Positions 17,252 through 27,554 of a stretch of 64,000 nt of DNA are shown piece after piece. Made by a program: the position numbers and the translations under genes. The stretch lies in assembly GCA_947495135.1 (NCBI GenBank), contig CANLXN010000005.1, positions 248,001 to 312,000 of the forward strand, given 5' to 3'. Under the pieces are notes generated by a model. The model saw only the letters and a list, made by a program, of their open reading frames with translations. It had not been told where the DNA came from and ran no database searches. Source of the stretch: an uncultured Flavobacteriaceae bacterium. GTDB lineage: Bacteria > Bacteroidota > Bacteroidia > Flavobacteriales > Flavobacteriaceae. Positions within the stretch are counted from its first letter, which is position 1. Every line of letters begins with the position of its first letter.

Positions 17252-18931
17252 ATGAAGGAATTAAATAAATACAGTAAAACAGTGACTCAAGATCCAACAC
17301 AGCCCGCCGCCCAGGCGATGCTCCACGCAATTGGATTAACGACGGAGGACTTTTTTAAACCAATTATTGGAATTGCCAGTACAGGCTATGAAGGTAATCC
17401 ATGCAATATGCACCTCAATGATCTTGCAAAGCTTGCCAAAGAAGGAACGAAGCAAGAAGATGTAATCGGATTAATTTTTAACACCATTGGCGTAAGTGAT
17501 GGGATTTCAATGGGGACTCCAGGCATGCGCTATTCCCTGCCTTCTCGAGACATTATTGCAGACTCCATGGAAACTGTAGTACAAGCTATGAGTTACGATG
17601 GTTTAATTACTGTAGTTGGCTGCGATAAAAATATGCCGGGAGCTCTCATAGCGATGATTCGTTTAAACAGGCCTTCGGTTTTAGTGTATGGAGGAACCAT
17701 CGATTCGGGTTGCCACAATGGTAAGAAGCTCGATGTAGTTTCAGCTTTTGAAGCCTGGGGGAGCAAGGTGGCAGGAACCATGTCTGAAACAGAATATCAA
17801 CAAGTAGTGCAAAAAGCATGTCCAGGTGCGGGCGCTTGTGGAGGAATGTATACTGCAAATACTATGGCCTCTGCCATCGAAGCATTGGGAATGTCTCTGC
17901 CGTACAATTCGTCCAATCCCGCTTTAAGTGAAGAAAAGAAAAACGAATCTATTGCCGCTGGTAAGGCGATGCGATTGTTGTTGGAAAGAGATATTAAACC
18001 TAGCGATATTATTACCAGAAAATCGCTGGAAAATGCAGTTCGTTTGGTAACAGTTCTAGGAGGGTCGACCAATGCAGTTTTACATTTTTTAGCAATTGCT
18101 AGGGCCGCAGACATAGATTTTACACTAAAAGATTTTCAGGCAATCAGTGATGATACTCCTTTTTTAGCAGACTTGAAGCCAAGTGGGAAATACCTCATGG
18201 AAGATGTTCATACCATAGGAGGAATCCCTGCAGTCTTGAAGTATTTACTGAAAAAAGGTCTTTTACATGGAGATTGTCTCACAGTTACTGGTGCTACTTT
18301 AGCTGAAAATTTACTGGATGTAAACGATTTGCCGAAAGACCAAGATGTAATCAAATCTATTGAGGAGCCTATCAAGCCTTCCGGGCATTTACAAATGCTT
18401 TATGGAAACCTGGCCGAAGAGGGTAGCGTGGCAAAAATCACAGGAAAAGAAGGTCTTAAATTTAGCGGAAAAGCCAAAGTATTCGATAGTGAATACGAAG
18501 CGAATGACGGGATTAGAGATGGAAAAGTAGCGAAAGGGGATGTGATAGTAATCCGTTATGAAGGTCCTAAGGGCGGTCCAGGAATGCCCGAAATGTTGAA
18601 GCCCACGGCTGCTATTATTGGAGCGGGATTGGGAAAAGACGTAGCGCTTATTACCGACGGACGGTTTTCAGGAGGAACACATGGATTTGTAGTAGGTCAT
18701 ATAACACCAGAAGCTCAAGAAGGTGGGACTATAGCATTGGTGAAGAATGGTGATCCTATTACCATCGATGCAGAAAGCAACAGCATCAACTTGGATATTT
18801 CCGAAGAAGAATTACAACACAGAAGGGAAGAATGGGCGGCTCCTCCACTCAAATTTAAACGAGGAGTTCTATATAAATATGCGAAAACAGTATCATCGGC
18901 TTCGAGAGGTTGTGTTACCGATGAATTTTAA
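17252..18931 (+). CDS. ilvD: Dihydroxy-acid dehydratase
   Basis: IlvD dehydrates dihydroxy acids to the keto acids of Ile and Val and needs an Fe-S cluster. Signatures include [19 protein letters not shown] and [15 protein letters not shown], which supply the cluster cysteines, and [17 protein letters not shown] near the C-terminus. Starting at 17252 gives 559 residues, normal for the family; a start 13 codons earlier adds an unlikely basic extension. It is the first gene of ilvDBNCA, behind two tandem attenuators. Confidence 0.97.
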   Translation: MKELNKYSKTVTQDPTQPAAQAMLHAIGLTTEDFFKPIIGIASTGYEGNPCNMHLNDLAKLAKEGTKQEDVIGLIFNTIGVSDGISMGTPGMRYSLPSRDIIADSMETVVQAMSYDGLITVVGCDKNMPGALIAMIRLNRPSVLVYGGTIDSGCHNGKKLDVVSAFEAWGSKVAGTMSETEYQQVVQKACPGAGACGGMYTANTMASAIEALGMSLPYNSSNPALSEEKKNESIAAGKAMRLLLERDIKPSDIITRKSLENAVRLVTVLGGSTNAVLHFLAIARAADIDFTLKDFQAISDDTPFLADLKPSGKYLMEDVHTIGGIPAVLKYLLKKGLLHGDCLTVTGATLAENLLDVNDLPKDQDVIKSIEEPIKPSGHLQMLYGNLAEEGSVAKITGKEGLKFSGKAKVFDSEYEANDGIRDGKVAKGDVIVIRYEGPKGGPGMPEMLKPTAAIIGAGLGKDVALITDGRFSGGTHGFVVGHITPEAQEGGTIALVKNGDPITIDAESNSINLDISEEELQHRREEWAAPPLKFKRGVLYKYAKTVSSASRGCVTDEF

Positions 18932-18940
18932 AAATATTTT

Positions 18941-20674
18941 ATGCAAACAAACACCATAACAAGAGAGAAAGTAGTTACGGCAAAAACAGAACGTCTTACT
19001 GGAAGTGAAGCGGTTGTTAAATGTCTCCTAGCCGAAGGTGTAGATGTGCTCTACGGATATCCCGGAGGAGCGATTATGCCAGTTTATGACGAACTATTTA
19101 AATATCAGGATCGGTTGCACCATGTACTAACTCGACATGAACAAGGTGCAACTCATTCTGCTCAGGGATATGCTCGAATTTCAGGTAAAGTGGGAGTTGC
19201 AATGGCTACCTCGGGACCAGGAGCGACTAATCTAATTACGGGTATTGCCGACGCTCAAATTGATTCGACTCCCATGGTTTGTATTACAGGACAGGTTGGA
19301 TCTCATTTGCTGGGAAGCGATGCGTTTCAAGAGACAGATATCGTAGGAATATCGACTCCAGTGACCAAATGGAATCATCAAATCACCAAAGCATCCGAAA
19401 TACCATCGGTTTTTGCTAAAGCGTTTTATATCGCTAAAAGTGGCAGACCTGGTCCGGTACTAATAGACATAACAAAGGATGCTCAGTTTGAAGAATTTGA
19501 TTTTGTCTACGAAAAATGTACGGGTGTAAGAAGCTATAAACCAGTTCCAAATGTCGACTTAGCGGCTGTTAAAAATGCCGCAGAAATTATAAATGCTGCA
19601 AAAAAGCCTATGATCGTCTGGGGTCAGGGAGTAATTTTAGGGGAAGCCGAAAAGGAACTTAAAGCGGTAATTGAGAAAGCAGGAATACCTTCGGCATGGA
19701 CTATTTTAGGGGCTTCGGCAGTGCCGACATCTCATCCACTCAATATTGGAATGGTTGGAATGCACGGAAATTATGCGCCCAATAAACTCACCAACGAATG
19801 TGATGTCCTAATCGCTATTGGAATGCGGTTTGACGACAGGGTGACTGGAAACCTTGCAACCTATGCAAAGCAAGCCAAAGTAATTCACTTTGAAATAGAT
19901 CCCGCGGAGATTGATAAGAATGTGAAAACCGATGTGGCGGTTTTAGGGAATTCAAAAGAAACATTGAGTTTATTGCTTCCATTATTAGAACAAAAAACGC
20001 ACCCAGAGTGGCATCAGGAATTTAAAGATTTGTATAAAATTGAATATGATAAAGTAATCAACAACGATCTCAATCCAAAGAAAGAGGGCTTGACAATGGG
20101 AGAGGTTTTAAAGGAGATTAATGTTCAAACAAAGGGAGATGCCGCAATTGTTAGTGATGTTGGTCAACACCAGATGATCGCCTGCAGGTATGCCGAATTC
20201 ACCACCACTAAAAGCAATATCACCTCAGGCGGATTGGGAACTATGGGCTTTGCTCTACCCGCTGCCATTGGAGCAAAAATGGCAGCTCCAGAAAGAGATG
20301 TGATCGCAATTATTGGCGATGGAGGTTACCAGATGACCATACAGGAGCTAGGAACCATATTTCAAACCAAAGTACCAGTGAAAATAGTAGTGCTAAATAA
20401 TGAGTTTCTCGGTATGGTTCGACAATGGCAACAATTGTTCTTCGACAAAAGATATGCCTCTACCGAAATGGTGAATCCAGATTTTGTAACCATTGCAAAA
20501 GGATATCATATAGAGGCAAAGAGGGTTGACAAAAGAGAAGATCTCGCTACAAGCGTAAAAGAGATGATGGAGCATGATGGAGCTTATTTTCTAGAAGTAC
20601 GAGTAGAGAAAGAAGGAAATGTGTTTCCTATGATTCCAACAGGAGCGTCGGTTTCTGATATACGATTGGAGTAA
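18941..20674 (+). CDS. ilvB: Acetolactate synthase, large (catalytic) subunit
   Basis: The enzyme condenses pyruvate with pyruvate or 2-ketobutyrate, the first common step to Val, Leu and Ile. The 577-residue product has the TPP-activating Glu in TRHEQGATHSAQGYAR, the FAD-binding middle domain and the TPP/Mg signature GDGGYQMTIQELGT, followed by NNEFLGMVRQWQ. It starts 10 bases after ilvD and is followed by its regulatory subunit gene. Confidence 0.97.
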   Translation: MQTNTITREKVVTAKTERLTGSEAVVKCLLAEGVDVLYGYPGGAIMPVYDELFKYQDRLHHVLTRHEQGATHSAQGYARISGKVGVAMATSGPGATNLITGIADAQIDSTPMVCITGQVGSHLLGSDAFQETDIVGISTPVTKWNHQITKASEIPSVFAKAFYIAKSGRPGPVLIDITKDAQFEEFDFVYEKCTGVRSYKPVPNVDLAAVKNAAEIINAAKKPMIVWGQGVILGEAEKELKAVIEKAGIPSAWTILGASAVPTSHPLNIGMVGMHGNYAPNKLTNECDVLIAIGMRFDDRVTGNLATYAKQAKVIHFEIDPAEIDKNVKTDVAVLGNSKETLSLLLPLLEQKTHPEWHQEFKDLYKIEYDKVINNDLNPKKEGLTMGEVLKEINVQTKGDAAIVSDVGQHQMIACRYAEFTTTKSNITSGGLGTMGFALPAAIGAKMAAPERDVIAIIGDGGYQMTIQELGTIFQTKVPVKIVVLNNEFLGMVRQWQQLFFDKRYASTEMVNPDFVTIAKGYHIEAKRVDKREDLATSVKEMMEHDGAYFLEVRVEKEGNVFPMIPTGASVSDIRLE

Positions 20675-20692
20675 TGAACAAAAAATAAAAGT

Positions 20693-21223
20693 ATGAGTAC
20701 GGATAACCAATTATATACTATTTCTATCTATACTGAAAATAATGTCGGGTTACTCAATAGGATCTCCGCCATATTTCAGCGTAGAAAAATAAATATTAAA
20801 AGCATTAATACCTCCATTTCTGAAATTGACGGTGTTTCCAGATGGTCTATTGTAGTTTCAATGAGCGAAGAACAAATTAGAAAGGTCATTGGTCAAATTG
20901 AGAAACAGGTAGAGGTCATCAAAGCGTATTATCATACCGATGACGAAACCATTTATCAGGAATCTTGTCTCTTTAAAATTAAGAGTGACCTACTTTTTGA
21001 GGACCCGCAAATCCAAAATATAATTAAGGAGAGTCATGCACGCATAGTGACTGTAAATAGAGTGTTTTTTGTTCTAGAAAAATCTGGACGGAGACGAGAA
21101 GTGGATCTTCTTTATAGAGAACTGAAGCCTTTTGGCATTATGCAGTTTGTAAGATCTGGAAGAATCTCAGTAACTAAAGATGAATTAAAAGTATCACCCA
21201 TATTAGTCGCTTTTCAGGCATAA
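20693..21223 (+). CDS. ilvN: Acetolactate synthase, small (regulatory) subunit
   Basis: This 176-residue protein opens with an ACT domain ([19 protein letters not shown], then [12 protein letters not shown], residues ~7-40). This is the valine-binding regulatory module of acetolactate synthase III-type small subunits. The C-terminal half, with [17 protein letters not shown], matches the second small-subunit domain. It lies between ilvB and ilvC and confers feedback inhibition on IlvB. Confidence 0.95.
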   Translation: MSTDNQLYTISIYTENNVGLLNRISAIFQRRKINIKSINTSISEIDGVSRWSIVVSMSEEQIRKVIGQIEKQVEVIKAYYHTDDETIYQESCLFKIKSDLLFEDPQIQNIIKESHARIVTVNRVFFVLEKSGRRREVDLLYRELKPFGIMQFVRSGRISVTKDELKVSPILVAFQA

Positions 21224-21233
21224 ACAAAAGATC

Positions 21234-22730
21234 ATGGAAAATTATTTTAATACCTTATCATTAAGAGAAAAATTAAATCAATTAGGCGAATGTCGCTTTA
21301 TGGAAGCTTCAGAGTTTTCTAATGGAATTGAGACATTAAGAAATAAGAAAGTCGTAATTGTTGGTTGTGGGGCACAGGGCCTGAATCAGGGAATGAACAT
21401 GAGAGATAGCGGTCTCGATATTTCCTACGCACTTCGAGATGCGGCTATTCAAGAAAAACGAAAGTCGTATAAAAGTGCAATCGAAAATGGTTTCGAGGTA
21501 GGGACCTATGAGGACCTTATTCCCTCGGCAGACCTCGTGTGTAATCTTACACCCGACAAACAACATACTGCTGTGGTAAACGCCGTAATGCCTCTAATGA
21601 AAAAAGGTGCGACCTTGTCTTATTCACATGGATTTAATGTGGTGGAGGAAGGTATGAGGGTGCGAGAAGATATTACGGTAATAATGGTGGCGCCCAAATG
21701 CCCAGGAACCGAAGTACGGGAAGAATATAAAAGAGGTTTTGGAGTACCTACTTTAATAGCGGTTCATCCGCAAAATGATCCCGAGGGCAAAGGTTGGGAT
21801 CAAGCGAAGGCATATGCTTATGCCACTGGAGGACATCGAGCCGGAGTATTGGCATCTTCGTTTGTTGCTGAGGTAAAAAGCGATCTAATGGGGGAACAAA
21901 CAATTTTATGTGGTGTCCTGCAAACCGGCTCCATTTTATGCTTCGATAAAATGGTATCGGAAGGTGTAGAGCCTGCTTATGCTTCTAAATTAATTCAGTA
22001 CGGTTGGGAAACGATAACAGAAGCATTGAAACATGGAGGTATCACTAATATGATGAACCGTTTGTCGAACTCAGCAAAGCTTCGGGCTTATGAGCTTTCG
22101 GAAGAGCTTAAAGAAATTATGAAACCTCTTTATGAAAAGCATATGGACGATATCATGAGTGGCGAATTTTCTAAAGGAATGATGAAGGACTGGGCAGCAG
22201 GCGATAACGATTTATTAAATTGGAGAGCAGCAACTGGGAATACATCGTTTGAGAAAACCGATCCAAGTCTAGAACATATCGCAGAGCAAACTTATTTCGA
22301 TCATGGAACCTTACTCGTCGCCTTTGTAAAAGCAGGGGTGGAATTGGCCTTTGAAACTATGGTTGCATCTGGAATTATCGAGGAATCTGCATATTATGAA
22401 TCCTTGCACGAATTGCCTTTAATTGCAAATACGATAGCCCGAAAGAAATTGTTTGAAATGAATAGAATTATTTCAGACACGGCAGAATATGGTTGTTATT
22501 TATTCGATCATGCTGCCAAACCATTACTTACCAATTTTATGAATACAGTTCAACCAAGCGATGTTGGTAGAAGCTATCCAACAAGGGCAATTGATAATGT
22601 TGAATTAATAAAGGTAAATGAAGCCATAGAATCACATAGAATCGAGGAAATTGGAAAAAAACTTCGAAAGGCGATGATCGCGATGAAGGCAATTAATGTG
22701 AAAGCTCAAAAAGAACCATCATTGGCTTAA
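21234..22730 (+). CDS. ilvC: Ketol-acid reductoisomerase (long, class II)
   Basis: IlvC isomerises and reduces acetolactate or acetohydroxybutyrate using NADPH. The 498-residue length and the duplicated C-terminal knotted domain identify the long class II form. The nucleotide-binding motif is [14 protein letters not shown] (~residue 40). Mg-binding acidic residues lie in [12 protein letters not shown] and later [11 protein letters not shown]. It sits fourth in the ilv operon, 10 bases after ilvN. Confidence 0.96.
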   Translation: MENYFNTLSLREKLNQLGECRFMEASEFSNGIETLRNKKVVIVGCGAQGLNQGMNMRDSGLDISYALRDAAIQEKRKSYKSAIENGFEVGTYEDLIPSADLVCNLTPDKQHTAVVNAVMPLMKKGATLSYSHGFNVVEEGMRVREDITVIMVAPKCPGTEVREEYKRGFGVPTLIAVHPQNDPEGKGWDQAKAYAYATGGHRAGVLASSFVAEVKSDLMGEQTILCGVLQTGSILCFDKMVSEGVEPAYASKLIQYGWETITEALKHGGITNMMNRLSNSAKLRAYELSEELKEIMKPLYEKHMDDIMSGEFSKGMMKDWAAGDNDLLNWRAATGNTSFEKTDPSLEHIAEQTYFDHGTLLVAFVKAGVELAFETMVASGIIEESAYYESLHELPLIANTIARKKLFEMNRIISDTAEYGCYLFDHAAKPLLTNFMNTVQPSDVGRSYPTRAIDNVELIKVNEAIESHRIEEIGKKLRKAMIAMKAINVKAQKEPSLA

Positions 22731-22732
22731 TA

Positions 22733-23995
22733 ATGGATACCATTACTACCTATTTTCCTTCACTAAAAAATATTAATGCAGCCGCACTTAAGCTAAGAGA
22801 AGTTGTGAACAAGACTCCTTTTTCTCGTTCACAGCGATACTCTCGAGAGTTTGATTGTGAAGTGTATTTTAAGCGGGAGGACTTGCAGAGTGTACGATCC
22901 TATAAAATTAGGGGTGCGTATAATAAAATGTCTACACTCACTTCTTCTGAAATGCAGCGCGGAATAGTATGTGCCAGTGCAGGAAATCATGCTCAAGGTG
23001 TCGCCCTGTCTTGTAAACTACTGAAGATTCAAGGTACAATCTATATGCCAGCGACAACACCTTTTCAAAAGATAGAGCAAGTGACGATGTTTGGAGGAAG
23101 CTTTGTGGATATAAAATTAGAAGGTGATACCTTCGATGATTCTTTCAACTTAGCCTTGAAAGAGTGTAACCAACTTCGAAAGACTTTTGTACATCCGTTT
23201 AATGATGAAAAAGTAATAGAAGGACAAGCAACAGTCGGTTTAGAAATATTGGAGCAGACGCAGTGCTCTTTGGATTTTGTATTTGTACCCATTGGTGGCG
23301 GTGGACTCTCATCTGGCTTAAGCAGTGTATTTAGCCAATTGTCGCCAAACACCAAGGTCATTGGGGTGGAACCAGCAGGAGCACCAGCTATGAAAATTTC
23401 AGTAGAAAACGGAAAGAATACGGCGCTTGAAGACATAGAAAAATTTGTGGATGGAGCAGCTGTACAGAGAGTGGGAGATCTCAATTTTGAAATATGCAGG
23501 GAAACTTTGGCTGCCGTAATTACGGTTCCTGAGGGAAAGATTTGTGAGACAATGCTGGATTTGTATAATAAGGACGCAATTATTGTCGAGCCAGCAGGGG
23601 CTTTGAGCATTGCGGCTTTAGATTTATATGCAGAGCAAATCAAAGGGAAAAATATTGCTTGCGTTGTAAGTGGAGGAAATAACGATATTACCCGTACCGC
23701 AGAGATCAAGGAGCGCGCTCTTTTATATTCAAATTTGAAGCATTATTTTATTATCAAGTTTCCTCAAAGGGCGGGAGCATTAAGACAGTTTCTAAATGCT
23801 GTTTTGGGGCCTAACGACGATATCACACATTTCGAATACACCAAAAAGACGAACAGAGAAAATGGAGCTGCGGTTGTAGGGTTAGAGTTAAAATCTCCTG
23901 CAGACCTCAACCCGTTAATCACTAGGATGAAAGAACATGGTTTTTATGGTGATTATCTTAACAATAAACCTGATTTATTTCAATTTTTGGTCTAA
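22733..23995 (+). CDS. ilvA: Threonine dehydratase, biosynthetic
   Basis: IlvA deaminates threonine to 2-ketobutyrate, committing carbon to Ile. The PLP lysine is in SVRSYKIRGAYNKM (~residue 58). The phosphate-binding loop is PIGGGGLSSGLS, and SAGNHAQG is the usual Asn motif. A single ACT-like regulatory domain (from ~residue 335, IKFPQRAGALRQFL) replaces the doubled one of E. coli, typical of shorter 420-residue forms. It starts two bases after ilvC and closes the ilv operon. The thr promoter probably overlaps its 3' end. Confidence 0.94.
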   Translation: MDTITTYFPSLKNINAAALKLREVVNKTPFSRSQRYSREFDCEVYFKREDLQSVRSYKIRGAYNKMSTLTSSEMQRGIVCASAGNHAQGVALSCKLLKIQGTIYMPATTPFQKIEQVTMFGGSFVDIKLEGDTFDDSFNLALKECNQLRKTFVHPFNDEKVIEGQATVGLEILEQTQCSLDFVFVPIGGGGLSSGLSSVFSQLSPNTKVIGVEPAGAPAMKISVENGKNTALEDIEKFVDGAAVQRVGDLNFEICRETLAAVITVPEGKICETMLDLYNKDAIIVEPAGALSIAALDLYAEQIKGKNIACVVSGGNNDITRTAEIKERALLYSNLKHYFIIKFPQRAGALRQFLNAVLGPNDDITHFEYTKKTNRENGAAVVGLELKSPADLNPLITRMKEHGFYGDYLNNKPDLFQFLV

Positions 23996-24047
23996 AAAGT
24001 ATAAGTGCATTTGGTTTTTATAAAGATTATAACAATATTTACTAACG

Positions 24048-24098
24048 ATGAACACAACGTCAACTATTACCACATTTACAACTGGCTCTAGAAGCTAG
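24048..24098 (+). CDS. thr leader peptide (Thr-rich)
   Basis: The frame encodes MNTTSTITTFTTGSRS, with 7 Thr and 1 Ile in 16 residues. It is followed immediately by an attenuator and then thrA, so stalling at Thr codons would signal threonine shortage. A candidate promoter is TTTG (23986-23989) with TGCATTTG (24006-24013). Confidence 0.85.
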   Translation: MNTTSTITTFTTGSRS

Positions 24099-24099
24099 C

Positions 24100-24159
24100 G
24101 GGAGGGTATTGTTGAATAAAAATATAAACTAGACCTTCCCATATTGGGGAGGTTTTTTT
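24100..24159 (+). terminator. thr attenuator (terminator/antiterminator)
   Basis: ACCTTCCC (24033 offset: 24133-24140) pairs with GGGGAGGT (24146-24153) and is followed by a T-run. The same 5' arm pairs with GGGAGGGT (24100-24107), which begins two bases after the leader stop codon. Peptide completion should mask the latter and permit termination; stalling on Thr codons should free it. Confidence 0.86.
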
Positions 24160-24179
24160 ATGCAATTAATTAAAAGGAT

Positions 24180-26618
24180 ATGAAAGTTTTAAAATTTGGG
24201 GGAACCTCGGTAGCAAATGCTGAGAACATAACAAGAGTTGTTGCGATATTAAAATCTAAATCGGAACAGGACAAGGTCGTTGCGGTGGTATCTGCCTTGG
24301 GAGGCATGACAGATACACTGCAAAAAGCAGGGGAGCTTGCAAATCTTAAAGATGCTAGTTACCTAGAGGTTTTCGAAGGTATAAAAGAAAGGCATCTAGA
24401 AACTGCAACTCAACTGCGTTTAACTAGAGCAGCCATAAAGCATTTAGAAGAAGAGTTAAAAGCACTAAAAAACATTCTGCAGGGAATTTATCTTATCAAC
24501 GAGTTTTCAGAAAAAACCAGAGATAAGGTACTCGGATTTGGAGAGTTGTTATCTTCTTATATGATTGCTGAAAGTATGAAACTACAGCTCGATAGTGCTG
24601 ATTTAAAAGACAGTCGTGAACTTATTGTAACCGATTCAAACTTTACGCAAGCCCAGTTGTTATCTGAAGTTTCCGAACAAAATATTAAAACCTATTTTTC
24701 AACCAGCACAGCAAAGGTTACCATCATGCCTGGTTTTGTCTCTAGAAATGAAATGGGAGATTCGACAACACTTGGACGGGGAGGCTCAGACTTTACCGCT
24801 TCTATTATTGCCGCGGCCTTGGATGCTTCGGTTCTGGAAATCTGGACCGATGTTAGCGGAATGTACACTGCCAATCCAAAACTTGTGAAACAGGCTTTTC
24901 CCATTGAAGAAATTTCTTATCAAGAAGCAATGGAATTATCTCATTTTGGTGCTAAAGTTCTCTACCCACCCACTATAAGACCAGTTTTAGAAAAAAACAT
25001 TCCCATTGCAATTAAAAATACTTTTGAACCTGCTGCACATGGCACTTATATTTCGCATCAGGTCAATAACCAATATGGGCCAATTAAAGGAATCACTCAT
25101 CTTCCAGACATTGCTTTAATAACTTTAGAGGGTAATGGGATGGTTGGTATTCCAGGATTCTCGAAACGTTTGTTTGAGGCACTTTCACTGCAAAAAATTA
25201 ACGTAGTACTCATCACGCAGGCCTCTTCAGAACATTCTATTTGTGTTGCGGTGCAGTCGCAAGAAGCGGAAAGAGCGAAGATTGCTATTGATGAGGAATT
25301 TGCTTACGAAATATCATTAGGTAAAACCGAACCCGCTATAGCCGAAATTGGCCTAGCCATTGTTGCGGTAATTGGAGACAACATTAAAAATCATCAGGGG
25401 ATTAGTGGAAAAATGTTCAGCTCACTAGGAAAGAATAATGTAAATATTAGGGCAATAGCTCAAGGAGCATCGGAGCGGAACATTTCAGCAGTAATTAACG
25501 AAAAGGATGTAAAAAAGGCCCTTACCACCCTTCATTATCGATTTTTTGAGCGTCAGGTAAAAACCTTGAATCTATTTATTGTAGGGGTAGGAAATGTGGG
25601 GCATCGTTTGTTGGATCAAATTGAGCAACAGCAGCAGCACTTGTACGATAACCTTTTTCTGAAAGTGAATGTAACTGGGATGAGTAACTCCCGCAAAATG
25701 ATATTTGATGAGGATGGGATTGATCTAGCTCATTGGAAAGAAACGCTAGATAACGGAATAAAACAGAATGCCGAGCAATGGTTTGAAACAATTAAATCAC
25801 TTAATCTTTCTAATAGTACTTTTATTGACATTACAGCAAATGCAAATATTGCTGCTAGTTATAATCAATATTTGAAGGAAAGTATAGCGGTAGTGGCATG
25901 CAATAAAATAGCCTGTTCATCTCAATATAACAACTATAGAGAACTCAAGGAATTATCGAAAAAGTACAATGCCCCGTTTTTGTTCGAAACCAACGTTGGA
26001 GCTGGATTACCTATTATTAATACGCTTAAAAATTTAATTAATTCGGGCGATACGGTCACTTCTATAAAGGCGGTTTTATCGGGAAGTTTAAACTTCGTTT
26101 TTAATAACTTTAATTCGGATACTACTTTTTACGATGTAGTAAAGCAAGCGCAAGAAGAAGGATATACCGAACCAGATCCAAGAATCGATTTAAGCGGTAT
26201 AGATGTGGCTCGAAAGATATTGATTCTAGCACGTGAAAGCGGACATGAACTGGATATAGAACAGATTGAAAATATTTCGTTTCTTCCAAAGGAAGCTCTA
26301 GCGGCCAATTCTGTAAAAGACTTTTATAAAACCTTGAAAACAGCCGCAAGTCATTTTAATTCCTTGTTTGAAGAGGCGGAAAAAAATAATAGCCGACTAA
26401 AATATGTGGCAGAGTTTGATAATGGTTTGGCAAAAGTAAGTCTTCAAGAAATTGATTCACAACATCCATTCTATAATTTGGATGGAAAGGATAATATTGT
26501 CTTATTTTATACCGCGAGATACGCAGATCAGCCGCTCATTATTAAAGGTGCTGGCGCCGGAGCTGAGGTAACTGCCTCTGGACTTTTTGGAGATATAATT
26601 GGATTAGGAAGTAATTAA
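24180..26618 (+). CDS. thrA: Bifunctional aspartokinase / homoserine dehydrogenase
   Basis: This 812-residue fusion carries out the first and third steps from aspartate to homoserine. The N-terminal aspartokinase starts with MKVLKFGGTSVA and has GRGGSDFTA. Two ACT domains lie around residues 310-460 (LEGNGMVGIPGFSKRLF and VIGDNIKNHQGISGKMF) and should give threonine feedback control. The homoserine dehydrogenase begins near residue 467 (VGVGNVGHRLLDQ) and includes ETNVGAGLPIINTL and GYTEPDPRIDLSG. It is the first gene of thrABC behind a Thr attenuator. A second, stand-alone homoserine dehydrogenase gene lies in the met region. Confidence 0.96.
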   Translation: MKVLKFGGTSVANAENITRVVAILKSKSEQDKVVAVVSALGGMTDTLQKAGELANLKDASYLEVFEGIKERHLETATQLRLTRAAIKHLEEELKALKNILQGIYLINEFSEKTRDKVLGFGELLSSYMIAESMKLQLDSADLKDSRELIVTDSNFTQAQLLSEVSEQNIKTYFSTSTAKVTIMPGFVSRNEMGDSTTLGRGGSDFTASIIAAALDASVLEIWTDVSGMYTANPKLVKQAFPIEEISYQEAMELSHFGAKVLYPPTIRPVLEKNIPIAIKNTFEPAAHGTYISHQVNNQYGPIKGITHLPDIALITLEGNGMVGIPGFSKRLFEALSLQKINVVLITQASSEHSICVAVQSQEAERAKIAIDEEFAYEISLGKTEPAIAEIGLAIVAVIGDNIKNHQGISGKMFSSLGKNNVNIRAIAQGASERNISAVINEKDVKKALTTLHYRFFERQVKTLNLFIVGVGNVGHRLLDQIEQQQQHLYDNLFLKVNVTGMSNSRKMIFDEDGIDLAHWKETLDNGIKQNAEQWFETIKSLNLSNSTFIDITANANIAASYNQYLKESIAVVACNKIACSSQYNNYRELKELSKKYNAPFLFETNVGAGLPIINTLKNLINSGDTVTSIKAVLSGSLNFVFNNFNSDTTFYDVVKQAQEEGYTEPDPRIDLSGIDVARKILILARESGHELDIEQIENISFLPKEALAANSVKDFYKTLKTAASHFNSLFEEAEKNNSRLKYVAEFDNGLAKVSLQEIDSQHPFYNLDGKDNIVLFYTARYADQPLIIKGAGAGAEVTASGLFGDIIGLGSN

Positions 26619-26620
26619 AG

Positions 26621-27544
26621 ATGGATTGTATTAAAATTTTTGCACCCGCTACTGTTGCCAACGTATCCTGTGGTTTTGATGCCATGGGGTTCGCTTTGGA
26701 AACACTTGGAGATGAAATGGAGTTTAGTAGAAATAATTCGGGTGTTGTCACTATTTCCAAGATTGAAGGAGCAGATTTACCGATGGAAAGCGCAAATAAT
26801 GTTGCAGGTTTTGTCGCCCAAGCAATGTTGGAAGATGCTAAAGCTAATTTCGGAGTTGACATTCAGATTACAAAAAAATACAAACCTGGAAGTGGTTTAG
26901 GTAGTAGCGCAGCGAGCAGTGCAGGAGCGGCTTTTGCTATAAATCAATTGCTAGGTAACCAATATTCGATGGTTGATTTAGTTCGGTTTTCAATGTTGGG
27001 TGAAGAATTGGCTTGTGGATCTAGAATTGCAGATAATGTTTCTGCAGCGATTTTTGGAGGTTTTGTATTGATTAGGAGTTATGAACCCTTAGATGTCATC
27101 TCCATTCCAACCCCAAAAGAGCTCTTTGTAACAGTTTTGCATCCTCAAATAGAATTGAAAACAGCAGATGGGCGCAAGGTATTGCCTTCAAAAGTTCCTC
27201 TCAAGAAGGCAGTAGCTCAATGGGCAAATGTAGGAGGATTAATTAGCGGTTTGCACAGTAACGACTATGGCCTTATTGGACGTTCCTTGGAAGATGTAAT
27301 TGTAGAGCCTGCCAGGAAATTATTTATTCCTCATTTCGATCTAGTAAAGGAAAGTGTTTTAAAAAATGGAGCCTTAGGAGCAGGAATATCTGGCTCTGGA
27401 CCGTCTATTTTTGCCCTATCGAAAGGGGAGGCACAGGCCAGAATTGTGGCAAAAACGATGGATGAAACCTATTGCAATAAAGGGTTAGAGTACAATATAT
27501 ATGTCTCTAAAATTGGAGATAGTGGCACTAGAATAATTGAATAA
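26621..27544 (+). CDS. thrB: Homoserine kinase
   Basis: ThrB phosphorylates homoserine. The 307-residue GHMP-kinase protein has the ATP-binding motif PGSGLGSSAASSAGAAFA (~residues 89-106) and the C-terminal GAGISGSGPSIFAL. It begins two bases after thrA and ends ten bases before thrC, which indicates one operon. Confidence 0.97.
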   Translation: MDCIKIFAPATVANVSCGFDAMGFALETLGDEMEFSRNNSGVVTISKIEGADLPMESANNVAGFVAQAMLEDAKANFGVDIQITKKYKPGSGLGSSAASSAGAAFAINQLLGNQYSMVDLVRFSMLGEELACGSRIADNVSAAIFGGFVLIRSYEPLDVISIPTPKELFVTVLHPQIELKTADGRKVLPSKVPLKKAVAQWANVGGLISGLHSNDYGLIGRSLEDVIVEPARKLFIPHFDLVKESVLKNGALGAGISGSGPSIFALSKGEAQARIVAKTMDETYCNKGLEYNIYVSKIGDSGTRIIE

Positions 27545-27554
27545 ATTTGTGAAT

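Noticed and set aside
23065-23709. 214-codon open frame on the minus strand
   Set aside because: It lies wholly inside ilvA, which has all family motifs. The antisense frame is low-complexity Ser/Ala/Pro sequence typical of a shadow.
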